Assembly: GCA_946800325.1 (NCBI GenBank)
Contig: OX326957.1
Span: forward strand, 18,945,591 to 19,009,590
Origin: Luzula sylvatica
Lineage: Eukaryota; Streptophyta; Magnoliopsida; Poales; Juncaceae
DNA: 64,000 bases
Direction: 5' to 3'
Shown: positions 47,306-58,608 of the stretch, in pieces
Position numbering within the stretch: the stretch's first letter is position 1
Layout of the letters: each line of letters opens with the position of its first letter
Position numbers and translations under genes: made by a program
The notes under the pieces: model-generated
The model's input: the letters and a program-made list of their open reading frames with translations, nothing else
The model's database searches: none
Told to the model about the DNA's origin: nothing

Positions 47306-50300
47306 GAATAATCTTTTCTTCAACAACCCGTGATTTGGGCTCAATCTTAAAACGATTTTCAGCTTGTATATAGGATTAAATAGGATTTTGATAGTGAATT
47401 GATTGATTTTATCTCCTTTTTTCCTTCCTATACAGGGGATTAGAAAGCTTTGTTCAGAGCTTTTGGAATTGAAGGATGCAGTTGAAAATCTCTGTGGAAA
47501 CATGCAATCTAAGTACCTCGCTTTTCTTAGGTAATAATCCATTTCATTTGATAAATCAAATTAATTAACATTACAACTCTTAATTTAACTGCATAAATAC
47601 TCTTTAATTTTAGGCTATCTGAAGAGGCTGTAGAAGTGGAGCACGAGTTAATAACCCTCCAAAAACACGTCTCGGCTCAAGGAATGATAGTACAAGACTT
47701 AATGAGCGGAGTCTCCAGCCAATTAGAATCATGGAAAAAGATCGACTCAGAATTAACGGATCCAGACCCATTAGCCGAACTCTTAACCAAAGCAATCCAA
47801 AACCCTAAACCCTCCTTTCTCGACTCCTTAGACTCCCTCTTAGCTGAACACAGAATCGAAGAAGCATTGAATCTTCTCGAATCCAAGGAGAGAGAGACCG
47901 TCCCGAAAGAAGAATTACAAAAAAGGACAGAAATTCTCGAAGATCAAATCGTCGCAATTGCAGAACAACCCTCTCTCTCTCTTCCCTCTCTCAAGAAAGC
48001 CTTATCTGGTCTAATCAAACTCAACAAAGGAGTATTAGCTCACCAACTTTTGTTAAAAGCATACGGGTCGAGATTATCCAAACGGGTCGAATCATTCATC
48101 GATTCATGCTCCGTTTACCCCGAAACGTACCCCGCCACACTATCCCAACTCGTATTCTCCACGATTTCCCTCGCAGCGAAAGACTCTCTCTCTCTTTTCA
48201 AAGACACGTCCTCGAATCGATTCGTCCAATGGGGGGAGAACGAAATAGAGAATTTCGTGAGGTTGGTTAAGGAAAATTCGCCGTTATTGGAGACCGTGTC
48301 CGCGTTAAGATCCGCGAGCGTTTGCGTGCAGGCGAGTCTGAGTCACTGTGCAATTTTGGAAGTGGATTGCAGGGGTTTGGAATTCTCGAAATTGGTTTTG
48401 GTGCTTTTGAGGCCGTACATGGAGGAAATCTTGGAGTTGAATTTTAGAAGGGCGAGAAGAAGGGTTGCTGAGATGGGGAGGAAAAGTATCGAAGAGATTG
48501 TTTTGATTGGTAGTGCCAAAATTTTCATGTCCATTATAATGGTATTTTTTTTGTATATTTTGCAAATATACCCTTGGAAATGTTAATAATTATTATTTCT
48601 TACTTGATTAGGAGAATTTGGATCAACTTACGCCAATGGCGATATCGCATTTCGGCGGAATAATATTAAACAAAGTCCTTCAATTATTCGACAAATACAT
48701 CGAGATTCTAATCAAAGCAGTACCGAATCACGCCGAAGACGAAACCCTAATTTCTCACAACCCAAAAGAACCCCTAAATTTCAAGGCGGAGACGGACTCG
48801 CAACAACTCGCTCTGATCGGAGCCGCGTATTGTGTCTCTGACGAGCTGCTCCCCGTGGCCGTTTCGCAGTTTTTCAATCTGCAGAGCGAGAAGGAAGGGA
48901 CAGGTGGCACGAATCTAGAGTATAAAGAGTGGAGGAGGCGGTTAGGGCAGAGTTTGGATAAGTTGAGGGACCATTTTTGCAGACAGTACGTTTTGAGTTT
49001 CGTTTATTCAAGAGAGGGTGAAGCGAGATTGGATTCAATAATGTATTTGGATGGAAAGAAAGAGGATGATTTACCTTCATACCCTTTTCAGGTATTACTT
49101 TTTTTAAAAAGGGAAATTTGCAAACTAGCCCCTGTGTTTAGCTAAATTACAGAACAGACCCTGCCTGGTTGGAAATTGCAAAAAAAAAACCTCTGTTGAG
49201 AATCTTGAGATTAAAAAATTTGGTCCTATGTACTAACAAGATAATTTTGAAAGACTGATGAGCCTTTTCGTAAAATAACACGTATTTGATGTTTCTTATA
49301 GGTACTGTTTAAGTAGTTGCAACAGATTTGAAATTATTTAGGCATTGAAAATTATGTTTTTAGGTATTATTAAAAAAAAGGAATTTTACGAAATAGCCCC
49401 TATGTTATGCTAAATTGCAAAAAAGACCCTGCCTTGTTGAAAATTGCAAAAAAAAATTTGGCCTGACGTACTAAAAAGATAATTTTGAAAGAAAGAGGGG
49501 CTTTTTTTGTAAAATGACGCGTGTTCATTATTTATTTTTATAGGCGTTGTTTGGGAGGTTGGAACAGTTACAAAGTATAGCCGGTGACGTGTTGGTGGGA
49601 AAAGAGAAATTACAAAAAGTAATTTTATCGAGACTGACCGAAACGGTGCTGATGTGGCTCTCTCACGAGCAGGTATTTTGGGATGTTTTCGAAAATGATT
49701 CTGACAAGCTCCCCTCCTCTGGCCTTCAACAGGTAAAAAATCAAAATCAAAATATATATTTATATTTATGAATACATATACAAAAAAGAAACAAAGTTGT
49801 GAAGTTAATTGTGTACATATCATATTCGGAGTCTCGAACACCGAACAAAACAAAGATTCTAAATTTTAGAGTCCGAATATTATTAGCACGGAGACCTAGG
49901 CAAACAATTGTAATAACAATATATCATTTGAGACTTTTTATTTGAAGAAAAAAATATAAATAAATATAATATATGATTTGAGAGTTTTTGTAGGAAGAAC
50001 TTTTCATACACAAGTTGGGCATTTTTTTAGTTTCGTCTCTGTATCCAAGCTAACAAAAAAACAAAAAAAAAATATTGTTTCGGTCAAAAAACCCAAATTT
50101 CCTTATTCAATTTGGTAGGCCATTGGAGCGACTAATTGTGTTTTTACTATATTTTTAGAACATGTGTATACATATAATTTTTATCACGATTATTAATTTA
50201 GTTGTATATTTCGTGAAGTTGATATTGGACATGAGATTCATATTTGAGATCGCTGCGAAGGGAAGATATTCTTCCAGAGCGGTTAATCTGCTCGTCTCTG

Positions 50301-50714
50301 AAATCATTACCCGTGCAATTCGTGCTTTTTCTGCCAATGGTGTTGACCCTCAAAGGTACGACTTTGATTTTTCTTCTTGAAGAATTTTACCGATCTGAAA
50401 TTATTTTGGATTGCAGTACGTTGCCTAGGGACGAATGGTTTATGGAAACAGCGAGGAGAGCAATAAGTCAACTCACGCAAGGAAATTCCGGTTCTGACGA
50501 CGAAACTTATAATCGGAGTGGCCATGTGATTATCGAACGCGATGATGGACATATAATTTGGCATCGCGATCCTGACGATGACGAGGAGGAGGAATCTGAA
50601 TCTGAAGAGGTAACCGAATCTTTGGACGACGAGTCATCGTCTTGTGATACGTTTGCCTCTGCGAATGATGGCGAGATCGAAAGCCCTACTTATTTCACCG
50701 ATCCCGAATCTTAG
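47154..50714 (+). CDS. EXO84C: Exocyst complex component EXO84C
   Basis: Seven exons, 47154-47255, 47436-47530, 47614-48541, 48612-49091, 49544-49732, 50219-50355 and 50417-50714, join in frame to 742 codons plus a TAG stop. EXO84 is a subunit of the octameric exocyst that tethers secretory vesicles to the plasma membrane; plants have several paralogues. The wording matches the C paralogue: N-terminal [59 protein letters not shown] and S-G-L-Q-Q. The N-terminal ~100 residues are helical, as in Vps51/EXO84 proteins. The tail is very acidic. An ATG two codons downstream (47160) is the alternative start. Intron 1 starts with a CT microsatellite (47258-47300). The gene appears intact. Confidence 0.93.
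49092..49543 (+). repeat. Duplicated intron segment with pseudo-exon, EXO84C intron 4
   Basis: Two ~250-bp related blocks lie in this intron, each with words like GCCCCTRTGTT, AGACCCTGCCT, GGAAATTGCAAAAAA and AAGATAATTTTGAAAGA. The first block ends in a TATAG acceptor followed by TACTGTTTAAGTAGTTGCAACAG (49302 onward), a decayed copy of the start of exon 5 with an in-frame TAA. Confidence 0.8.
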
Positions 50715-51112
50715 AAAATTTAATGCTTTTTATTTATATGTAGGACCTTTATAAATCTTAGAAAATTTAATTTATCTTCTAAACATATCGGCTCTGCATT
50801 ATTATTATTATTATGTATATTTATGTTAGTTTAATACCAGTTCAATTATATATTAGTATATTTTATGATCAAGTTATACTTTTAATATTAAATTATTGTA
50901 GCAATGATTTTTTTCTTTTAAATTATTATTTCTATGATTGAGTCTTTAAGAAAGCATGTTTGTGAGTTGTGTTTTTGGTTAGAAAATTGCATCGAAGAGA
51001 GACGAATTGTCTTTTTCTTCTGATTGCAAAAGAAAAAGTTCCCCGAATAATTGAGAGAGAGAGAGAGAGAGGTTTGGTACCAGATCTGGCCGACATTTCT
51101 ACTGGAAAGAGG
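50715..51112. other. EXO84C 3' region and upstream of the first HVA22 copy
   Basis: AT-rich sequence, likely with the EXO84C polyadenylation region. A GA run lies at 51052-51071. It is part of the duplicated segment, corresponding to about 55020-55705. Confidence 0.5.
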
Positions 51113-51763
51113 ATGGAGATATATTCCGGTGTAAGGAGCTCTTCTTATGTCCTTTTATTTATGTTCTCGTGATTTCTTAATTCATATGAAATTTGCAGTC
51201 AAATTAATTTGGTATTTTCTTTATTTGTGGTTAATCTTTTCTTGTTTTGGTTTTAAGTCGTTAGGGCTGTGGGTTGAACGCATTTCAGATCGTTGGAGTA
51301 TATGTTTGTGTTGGTTTTAAGTCGTTGCGTATCAATATTTCCGAGTCTGAGAAAATACGGATGTGGGCATAACGAGCAGGTTTTCCAGATAGGATCAGAT
51401 TTTGTCAGCTCCGATGAGGATAAAACTTCTTTATAAGCTCGCTATGATACAATTTTACCGAACCAATACTATTACTAAATTCTTGGTTACATGTTAACTT
51501 CTTCGCCAACAAGGTAAGAAGAAGCATTGCACTTAATCGAGGAAAACTAATCGATTGAAAAAACTGAAAACAATTTGCCTCGTACCGATGTACTAAATCA
51601 GTGATATAGGATGACTAATAAGACCCGAAAACCAGCGTCAATTCAATCTCTCCTCTTCCTCCTCTTCATTTTCCTTTCCTCTTTCTTCTTTTTCGTTTTT
51701 TTATTTTTTTTCTCCTCCTTTTCTTCTTTTTATTTACTTCACGCAATACACTGGTCAGAGACA

Positions 51764-52058
51764 CAGGGTTGGCTCTTTACCTTGCAATTGTGGCAAATAG
51801 CACAGACCCCCAATTTTAAAAAACTCTAAAAAAAGAATTTAATATGTTGTGTAATGTAAATAATGGTCTTAAAAAAGTTTCAATAATGTTAAAAAAATAA
51901 TATTTAAGTAATAATTATTCGCTATGTAATAGTTTTGACTATATTATGTAATAGTTCGTAATTGAGAAATATTTGTGATCAAACGAATATAATATTAGTA
52001 TTTAGTTAGTCCGGTTAACTTTATATCAAAAGTCCTTAAAAATAATGAACCGACCCTG
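51764..52058. mobile_element. Short non-autonomous hAT MITE, 295 bp
   Basis: Ends are CAGGGTTGGCTC and the complement of CAGGGTCGGTTC. Flanks CAGAGACA (51756-51763) and CAGAGACG (52059-52066) match at 7 of 8. It lies exactly in the interval where the HVA22 pseudogene lacks two exons. Confidence 0.75.
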
Positions 52059-53091
52059 CAGAGACGGGAAATTGCTCCGACTTTCAAAGCCAAAATGCAC
52101 ATTTTTGTGCCTTTTGCATTGTAGTACTTATTATCATTTTTATTTACAAAGGACAAAAAATTTCATCTGAGTTAAACATATATTAGGTTATGCTTCAGAT
52201 AATATCCAATAAATCATGTGATTTTTTTTTTCAAATAGTAAGAAATATATTAAATTACTACGATCCACATAATAAAAGTATAATAACTTCATATCTAAGA
52301 ATCAATATTGTATTTGTTATGACAGTAATATAAATGACTTAAAACTATGAATATTCTCATAAAATGACAAATTTGATATATAGTCTTCCACTACATATAT
52401 GTATTTCATGATCGACATTCTCGCGTCCTATGACAGAGAAACATGATCATCTCATAATGTACTAGTGTTTATATACATTTATGTTATATTATCTCGGTTA
52501 TGTATATCCAAGATATATCTATATGACCAAGAACGGTTTATAATTGTGTACATGTTCTTCATGGTTTCACTATCATAAAGATTTTATTATGACGAGACTC
52601 AAAACAATTTTAGCATTAAATGTGTATTCGATATAGGTTGCTTAATATCAAAATACCACACATTTTATATGAACAAAGACATAAATATATGATACATATG
52701 TAATCGCTTACCTAAACTAAAACGGTTTAGATCACTAGAACCTTAACTTTCAATTTTAACAAAATCTTCTTTTTTGTGTAGTGTATGGATCTTTTACCGT
52801 TGTGGAGGTTTTGTCTGATAAAATTCTTTCATGGTGCTTTTCGAAGAAATTTCTATTACGGTAATTAACTATAAATTAATTCATTTTTTTCTATGTTATA
52901 TTATTATGTTTATTAATAATTTTACAATTCATAAGAAAAAAATTTAATTATGCATTCATCTTTTTATAGGATACCTTTCTATAATCATGTGAAACTGGCT
53001 TTTCTTCTTTATCTTCAACTACCACCCAACTATGTACGTCACATAATTAAACATACAAACAGGTATCATGAAATTTTAGTATATAAATTGT

Positions 53092-53198
53092 GTGAGTGTG
53101 AGACACAAAAATCATATGTTGTGAGAGTGTGAATTCAATTCTTATTGACATCAATTGATGAAGAACATATGAATCTCCTGAACTTATTATCAAAAAAA
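53092..53198 (+). mobile_element. 5'-truncated SINE, same family as 11650
   Basis: It matches the SINE at 11650 from about its 30th base to the tail, with words GACACAAAAATCAT, TGTTGTGAGAG, TTGACATCAATTGATGAAG. The exact 12-bp duplication TATATAAATTGT flanks it (53080-53091 and 53199-53210). The A box is absent and the B box is mutated. It sits in an intron of the HVA22 pseudogene. Confidence 0.88.
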
Positions 53199-53830
53199 TA
53201 TATAAATTGTTTGATGATATATTAGTTACTTATTTCTCTTTTATTTATTTCTAAGGGAGCAAGACAAATGTATGCAAATTGCCAGGTACTTGAGAAAGTT
53301 CTTCTTAAAGAACCAAAGTAAAATGGATAAAATCCGTAGCCTTCTCTCTGTTGAAATTGTATATATACTTATACTAAACTTCTTTTCTTAATTTATTACC
53401 TTATCTTCATAATTAATTGTATCGAGTATTGATTAATTCTTTATTGATCAGAACGATTTTGTAAGCAATCATCAAGCAGAGATAGATCACATCAAGGCCA
53501 TTGCATGTGCCCTCACAACTGGTACATTTTTCTAGGCTTATGATTATTGATATTTATATTTTTTTATTATGATGTTAATGTGACTTCAACTCATAATTAT
53601 TTTATGATTTTATTGTCTCAAATAATCAACCAACTAACCTACAAAACCATTAACAAAAAATAAAATGAACATAATTTATTAATCTATTTATTCTTTTAGC
53701 ACTGAATGAAGCAAATGAGGTCGTCCCTGATACCCCCAACTCAACCATTCAAAACTTGTACGATGGCCCGAATCCATATATTCCCAGATTGACATTGACC
53801 GAGCTTTCGGATTCTGAGAGCGATAATTAA

Positions 53831-54944
53831 CCAGAAACTACACCCAGCCCCCTCTGAACTACGATCTGCCTTAATCATGTTTTTCTTGTAACTAATTGTT
53901 TGTAATTTCAGTCAAATATATATAAAGTTATAATCATATGGAAAAAATTGAGGTGTTCTCTATAATATCTGCAAAAAAAGGAGTGTTAAAGTGTAATTTT
54001 ACTATTGAATTTGATGGCGGATTTTTCTGTATTATTGCATTGATTCAATTTGGTATGATTTTCTTTATTGAGTCGTGTGTATTGTTTTCATTAGTGACGA
54101 GTTAACCAAGTATGTAGATTGGTTCATGGTATCACCCTGAGCATCATGTCGATGATACACTTTTTTTATCCGAAAATTCCGATACAAACTCAAAGATACA
54201 GGAGGTGTACACTACAACTATTCTCATCCTTATCAGGGCATCACTGGAACCTCCAAATAAATTATTTTATACCTACATCGCATCGTGAATCCATTAAAAA
54301 CATTATTAGACTGTCAAGTACAAGAGAATTTTCCTATCAAATATATAGGACCGGCATTGTCCATTAAAAAATCACGGCAACAAGACTTCCTACATATTAA
54401 AATCCAATCGCGCATTCAAGGATGACGAGGAAAGCTATAAGCTTGGGGGTGAGGGGGACGACTCGCTAGGAACACATCTTTATAGGGGGCGAGAGGAGTC
54501 TTGGTCCCTCCTAAGATTTTCGTCAAACAACGTGCTTAACTATTGATTCAGTGTTTATATCGGTATAACATTATAAATTTTACTATTTGGCTCCTACAAA
54601 ATTTTGTGCAGTGTAATTTCGGTAGATATTTTTATTTGGCTTTTTCGTGCAAACCGGTCAAGATCCCCCACTGCGACTCGCATTAGTAAATTCGGTCCTC
54701 TCAACTACTCTCTTTATTACATGCAAGTCTTTAATTTCTCATCTTGGACAATAAACCATAGTGACCGGTACCGACATAATTATTTTTGTCATATTGACCG
54801 GTACCGACATAATTTTTTTGGCAAACATCAATTCTCACACCTAACATACATGTATTTTCGTTTTCAATACATAATAGTTCCCTTACCCCGATGTTTGAAG
54901 CATGATTTCTAGAAATTTGAATCTAAAGAGAACATTAATTTTTT
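53831..54944. other. Junction region of the tandem duplication
   Basis: The first ~290 bp (to ~54125) match the region after the second HVA22 gene (57753-58100) and include a 3' untranslated region. The rest, to 54944, has no counterpart there. It includes a 32-bp near-perfect direct duplication of GACCGGTACCGACATAATT (54760 and 54796). No gene was recognised. Confidence 0.6.
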
Positions 54945-55040
54945 GGACGTTGTCTCGTGATTCGTTTGCTTCTGGGAATGATGGCAAAAATTGAAAGTCC
55001 GACTTGTTTTACTGATCCTGAATCCTCGCGAATTTTGTTA
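54945..55040 (+). pseudogene. Relic of the EXO84C 3' end, second tandem copy
   Basis: The stretch matches 50630-50725 of EXO84C: CGTTTGC-TCTG-GAATGATGGC, GAAAG-CC-ACTT-TTT, then CTGATCCTGAATC against CCGATCCCGAATC. A one-base insertion (GGCAAAAATTG) and substitutions break the frame. No other EXO84C exon was seen before it, so only the last ~90 bp survived. Confidence 0.82.
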
Positions 55041-55705
55041 ATCTTTTTTTTTCTCAAATTTATCAACTACTTTGTGAACACAAACTCTTCTTAAATATTA
55101 TTGTTGACTTGTATAATCCGGACCGATATGAGTGTACTCGAAAAAACTACTATTTGGATTTCATAGAAAAAAAAACTAAATATTATTAATACCTTAATCA
55201 AATGATTAGGAGAACATGAGTACCACTATAATTGGAGAAATAAAGGTAAACTATTCAAACATGGCTGGAGGTTCTATACCTCATTCTCATTCAACACACA
55301 AAAATTATAAAATAAAAATTATAAGATTAAAATAAGTAAATAATATCTTTAAAAAAATATATACATAGCCGGTAGCCCACATACCATCAATATGGGCCCA
55401 TGGTAATAAAATCTTTAAAAGATTCCCAACTAATTATTATATTCTTGGCCCATGGGAAATATCTGGGAATGTTTCGGTGACGTGGATCAAATCAGACCGC
55501 TTATTAGTTATTAGTGATAATTAATCACTAATTACTGATTACTCTGTTAACCACGGTTAACGTTAAAAAATCCCAATTCTTTTATTTATCACAGCGCGAG
55601 AGAAAGACGACTCGTTTTTATTTTTTCGATTTCGACTCTCGTCTTAACCATTTGGAAAGCGAAATTTTTCCGTCAATTAATCGATCGATCGATCGGAGAG
55701 AGAGG
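55041..55705. other. Upstream region of the intact HVA22 gene
   Basis: AT-rich promoter side with some short inverted words (TTAGTGATTAATTATCACTAA-like near 55505-55535). GATC repeats (55682-55695) and a GAGA stretch precede the ATG. No other gene was seen. Confidence 0.45.
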
Positions 55706-56792
55706 ATGGAGCTTTTAGCGTCTTCACTCCATGGCGATGTAAGAAGACCTTATGTCCCCTCTTTTGTTTTCTTGCGATTTCTTAATTTGTGCGTAATTTG
55801 GTATTATGTCTAAAATTAGTTTTGTCTTTCGTGCTTTAATGTTCGTTGTTTTGCTTTTATACTTCAATTCACGTTAATTTTAGTATGTTTTAATTTGGGG
55901 CTTTTATGAATGCTCTGGACTTGCTGATTGGATTCAAGAAACAAAATTTGTTAAATTGATGGCTTTTAAATTCAATTTGTAGTTTCGTTTCTGTACAATA
56001 CGAAATTCTTGGTATACTACTTAGATATGCGCAATTAAGGAAATTGATTTTATAAGATATTGGGAGTCCATAAGTTTACCATTTGTATGCCTAAATTGAA
56101 ATTTGTTTTGCCTATATTCGAAGAACAAATTTTGTTCATTTACTAATATGTTGGACATTTTAGATTAAAAAAAGAGCTCCCCTTTGTAATACAGAACTTT
56201 TGATCAAAAATTGAATTTTTGATTTCACATTATTTTGTTCTAAACTTTTTGAAACCCTACAATAATATTTTGGATGATTGCACTTTTGATCTAAACTCTA
56301 CCAAAGCCCTGCAATAGTTTTACATATGGTTCGGAAAAGTTGAAATCTTTTGTTTCCCCCCTACAAAAGTCAACAACATAAAATGTACTACTCGAGACAG
56401 TTGTTTGGGCCAAGGTCAGTTCAGTCTTTTTATCTGAACTACAAATATGAAATTCAAAATCAAATTCCACACAAAAATTCGAACTATTATTTTCTGTGGC
56501 TATATAAAATTATAAATTTGAATTTCTACTGATATGAAATTTATTGTTGTTTGAACGATTCTCCACTGAACTTGGAACACACTTTGACCTAATTTGCTTT
56601 CTCATTGTATTTTGATTTTCTAAGTTGGTTTTTCGATATCAAAATTCTATACGAAAATATAATGTATATCTTTTCACAGGTGGGTTTAAAACTTCTTCTA
56701 ACTCCACTTGCATCTAATGTCGTTGCTCGCACAGCTTGGTAAAAATTGCAAAAAAGACCCTACAATTTCTCATTATTTCATTCAGAGTATTT

Positions 56793-56823
<31 letters not shown>

Positions 56824-57752
56824 GCAGCTGTGCAGTGGGAATTGGGCTGCCAGTTTATTCCTCCTTCAAAGCGCTTGAAAATAAGGATCAAAAGGAACTA
56901 GAAAAATGGCTCACATATTGGACAGGTTTGTATGACTATACTTTTTCATAGTTTTGTATATTTTGTATATTTTTCTTACTTTAATATGATACTATTTTTT
57001 TTTGTGCAGTGTATGGAACTTTTAGCGTTGCGGAGATTTTCTCGGATAAAATGCTTTCAGGGTAATTATCTATGACTATAATTATACAATTATGGTGAAA
57101 AGGTAAATAATTAATAATTAAATAATTATACATTTTATTTTGCAGGGTACCATTTTATTATCACGTGAAACTCGTTTTTCTCGTTTATCTTCAGCTCCCA
57201 CCCAACTATGTATGTAAAATATTTAATTAATAAAAGTATATTATATAAGCTTTTTTGACCATTAATTTGTTTTGTTTATATCTTAGGGCGCAAGACAAAT
57301 TTATGCAATGTACTTGAGAAAGTTTTTCTTGAAGCACCAAAGTAAAATGGATAGAATTCTCGGCCTTCTCTCCAATGAAATTGTATAACATATTATATAC
57401 TATATTTATTTTCTTAACTTATTAGTTGCCTTATCTTTATAATTATATTGTGTGTTTAGTAATGTCTTTTATCTAACAGAACAAGTTTATAAGCAATCAT
57501 CAAGTAGAGATAGATTTCGTCAAGGCCATGGCATATAAATGTGCCATCACAGGTAAGAATTTATATATTTTTTTATAATTTATACATTTAAAGTTAGCTT
57601 TATTAATCTAATTTTTGTTTGTTTTTGCATTTAATGAAGCAAAAGATATTATCTCTGATACTCCCAACACGAGCACTGAAAACTCGATCGACGGCCCGGA
57701 TTCAATTGCCCCCAGATTGACCGAGCATTCAGATTCTGAGAGCGATAATTAA
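55706..57752 (+). CDS. HVA22-like protein (k type), TB2/DP1/HVA22 family
   Basis: Eight exons, 55706-55738, 56680-56738, 56828-56925, 57010-57061, 57146-57209, 57287-57382, 57480-57552 and 57640-57752, join to 195 codons plus stop. The family are ER membrane proteins with hairpin segments that curve tubules, related to yeast Yop1; barley HVA22 is ABA-induced. Visible: hydrophobic T-A-C-C-A-V-G-I-G-L-P-V-Y-S-S-F (~30-45), W-L-T-Y-W-T-V-Y-G-T-F-S, and P-F-Y-Y-H-V-K-L-V-F-L-V-Y-L-Q-L-P (~82-98), then a helical K-F-F-L-K-H-Q-S-K-M-D region. The order and wording recall Arabidopsis HVA22k. The C-terminus is acidic and ends D-S-E-S-D-N. This is the surviving copy of a tandem pair. Confidence 0.9.
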
Positions 57753-58608
57753 TCAGAAATTACACTTATACCCCTCTATTTTATCGTAATTACGGAAAGC
57801 ACCTCTTTTGACTTGGTGGTGTTAGGTAAGAGTTAGCTTTTGGACTAATTACTGGTAATTTCAGTCGAATATATATAAAATATTGTAACAATCATACGGA
57901 AAAATAATAAAAAAAAACTGAGGTGTTCTTCGTTGTATCTGCGACGAAGGAGGGTTAAAGTGTAATTTTCACAGTTGGATTGAATAGTGGATTTTTTCTG
58001 AATTATTGTATTGATTATATTTGGTATGATTTTATTTCATTTGGCTGCGAGTATTTTGTGTTAGTGATGAGTTAACAAGTATGTAGATTGGTTTTTGTGA
58101 AGCACCAATTTTTCCCTTAACAATCAAGCGAATTTGAGTCACCACTTGATTGCGATTAAATTATTGCATCATGCAAAAACAAGAATGAGATGATTTGATT
58201 TGACTTGAGGGGTATGCTAGTGGAGTTTTAGCTTCTTTGAGGTACTTGTTACTTGAGAAGCTATTTAGTATTATGTGTGTATGAATCTCTATATATTAAT
58301 TTTGCGAATTAATGACTTCAGTGATTGTCAATAATTGAATAAAGAAGACAAGGGAAATTCCAAATTGAAAGAGAGTTGTGAATATGTGAGAATTTTGAAA
58401 TTATAATTTTCCATTATAAACTGAGAAAACCAGTTGAATGAAACTCAAATGGAAATTATCTCGAAAAGGCAACTTTATTCGATATTTAATCTATAATCAA
58501 ATGGTATTCGACAGTACAACCATGTGATACATGTTCACTTATTTTACAAAACAAAAACATACATATATATATTCCAAAATTTTATTCAGTAAACTGGACC
58601 TTATTTTT
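57753..58608. other. Region between convergent HVA22 and receptor kinase genes
   Basis: The first ~350 bp are the 3' part of the tandem duplication, matching 53831-54125. The remainder holds the 3' ends of the two convergent genes. No further gene was recognised. Confidence 0.5.

Larger units (their letters stand above)
51113..53830 (+). pseudogene. HVA22 family pseudogene, first tandem copy
   Basis: Exon-like blocks match the intact copy at 55706: start exon 51113-51130, then 52782-52833, 52970-53033, 53256-53358, 53452-53521 and 53700-53830, with kept splice sites and the same D-S-E-S-D-N-stop end. The two exons for the first membrane part (equivalents of 56680-56738 and 56828-56925) are missing from 51131-52781. 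The block at 53256 has 103 nt instead of 96: seven extra bases shift the frame to a stop. HVA22/DP1 proteins shape the ER membrane; this copy cannot make one. A hAT MITE and a SINE have landed in its introns. Confidence 0.85.

Noticed and set aside
54604..54912. 102-codon plus-strand frame in the duplication junction
   Set aside because: It crosses a 32-bp tandem duplication, has no domain and is absent from the sister unit.
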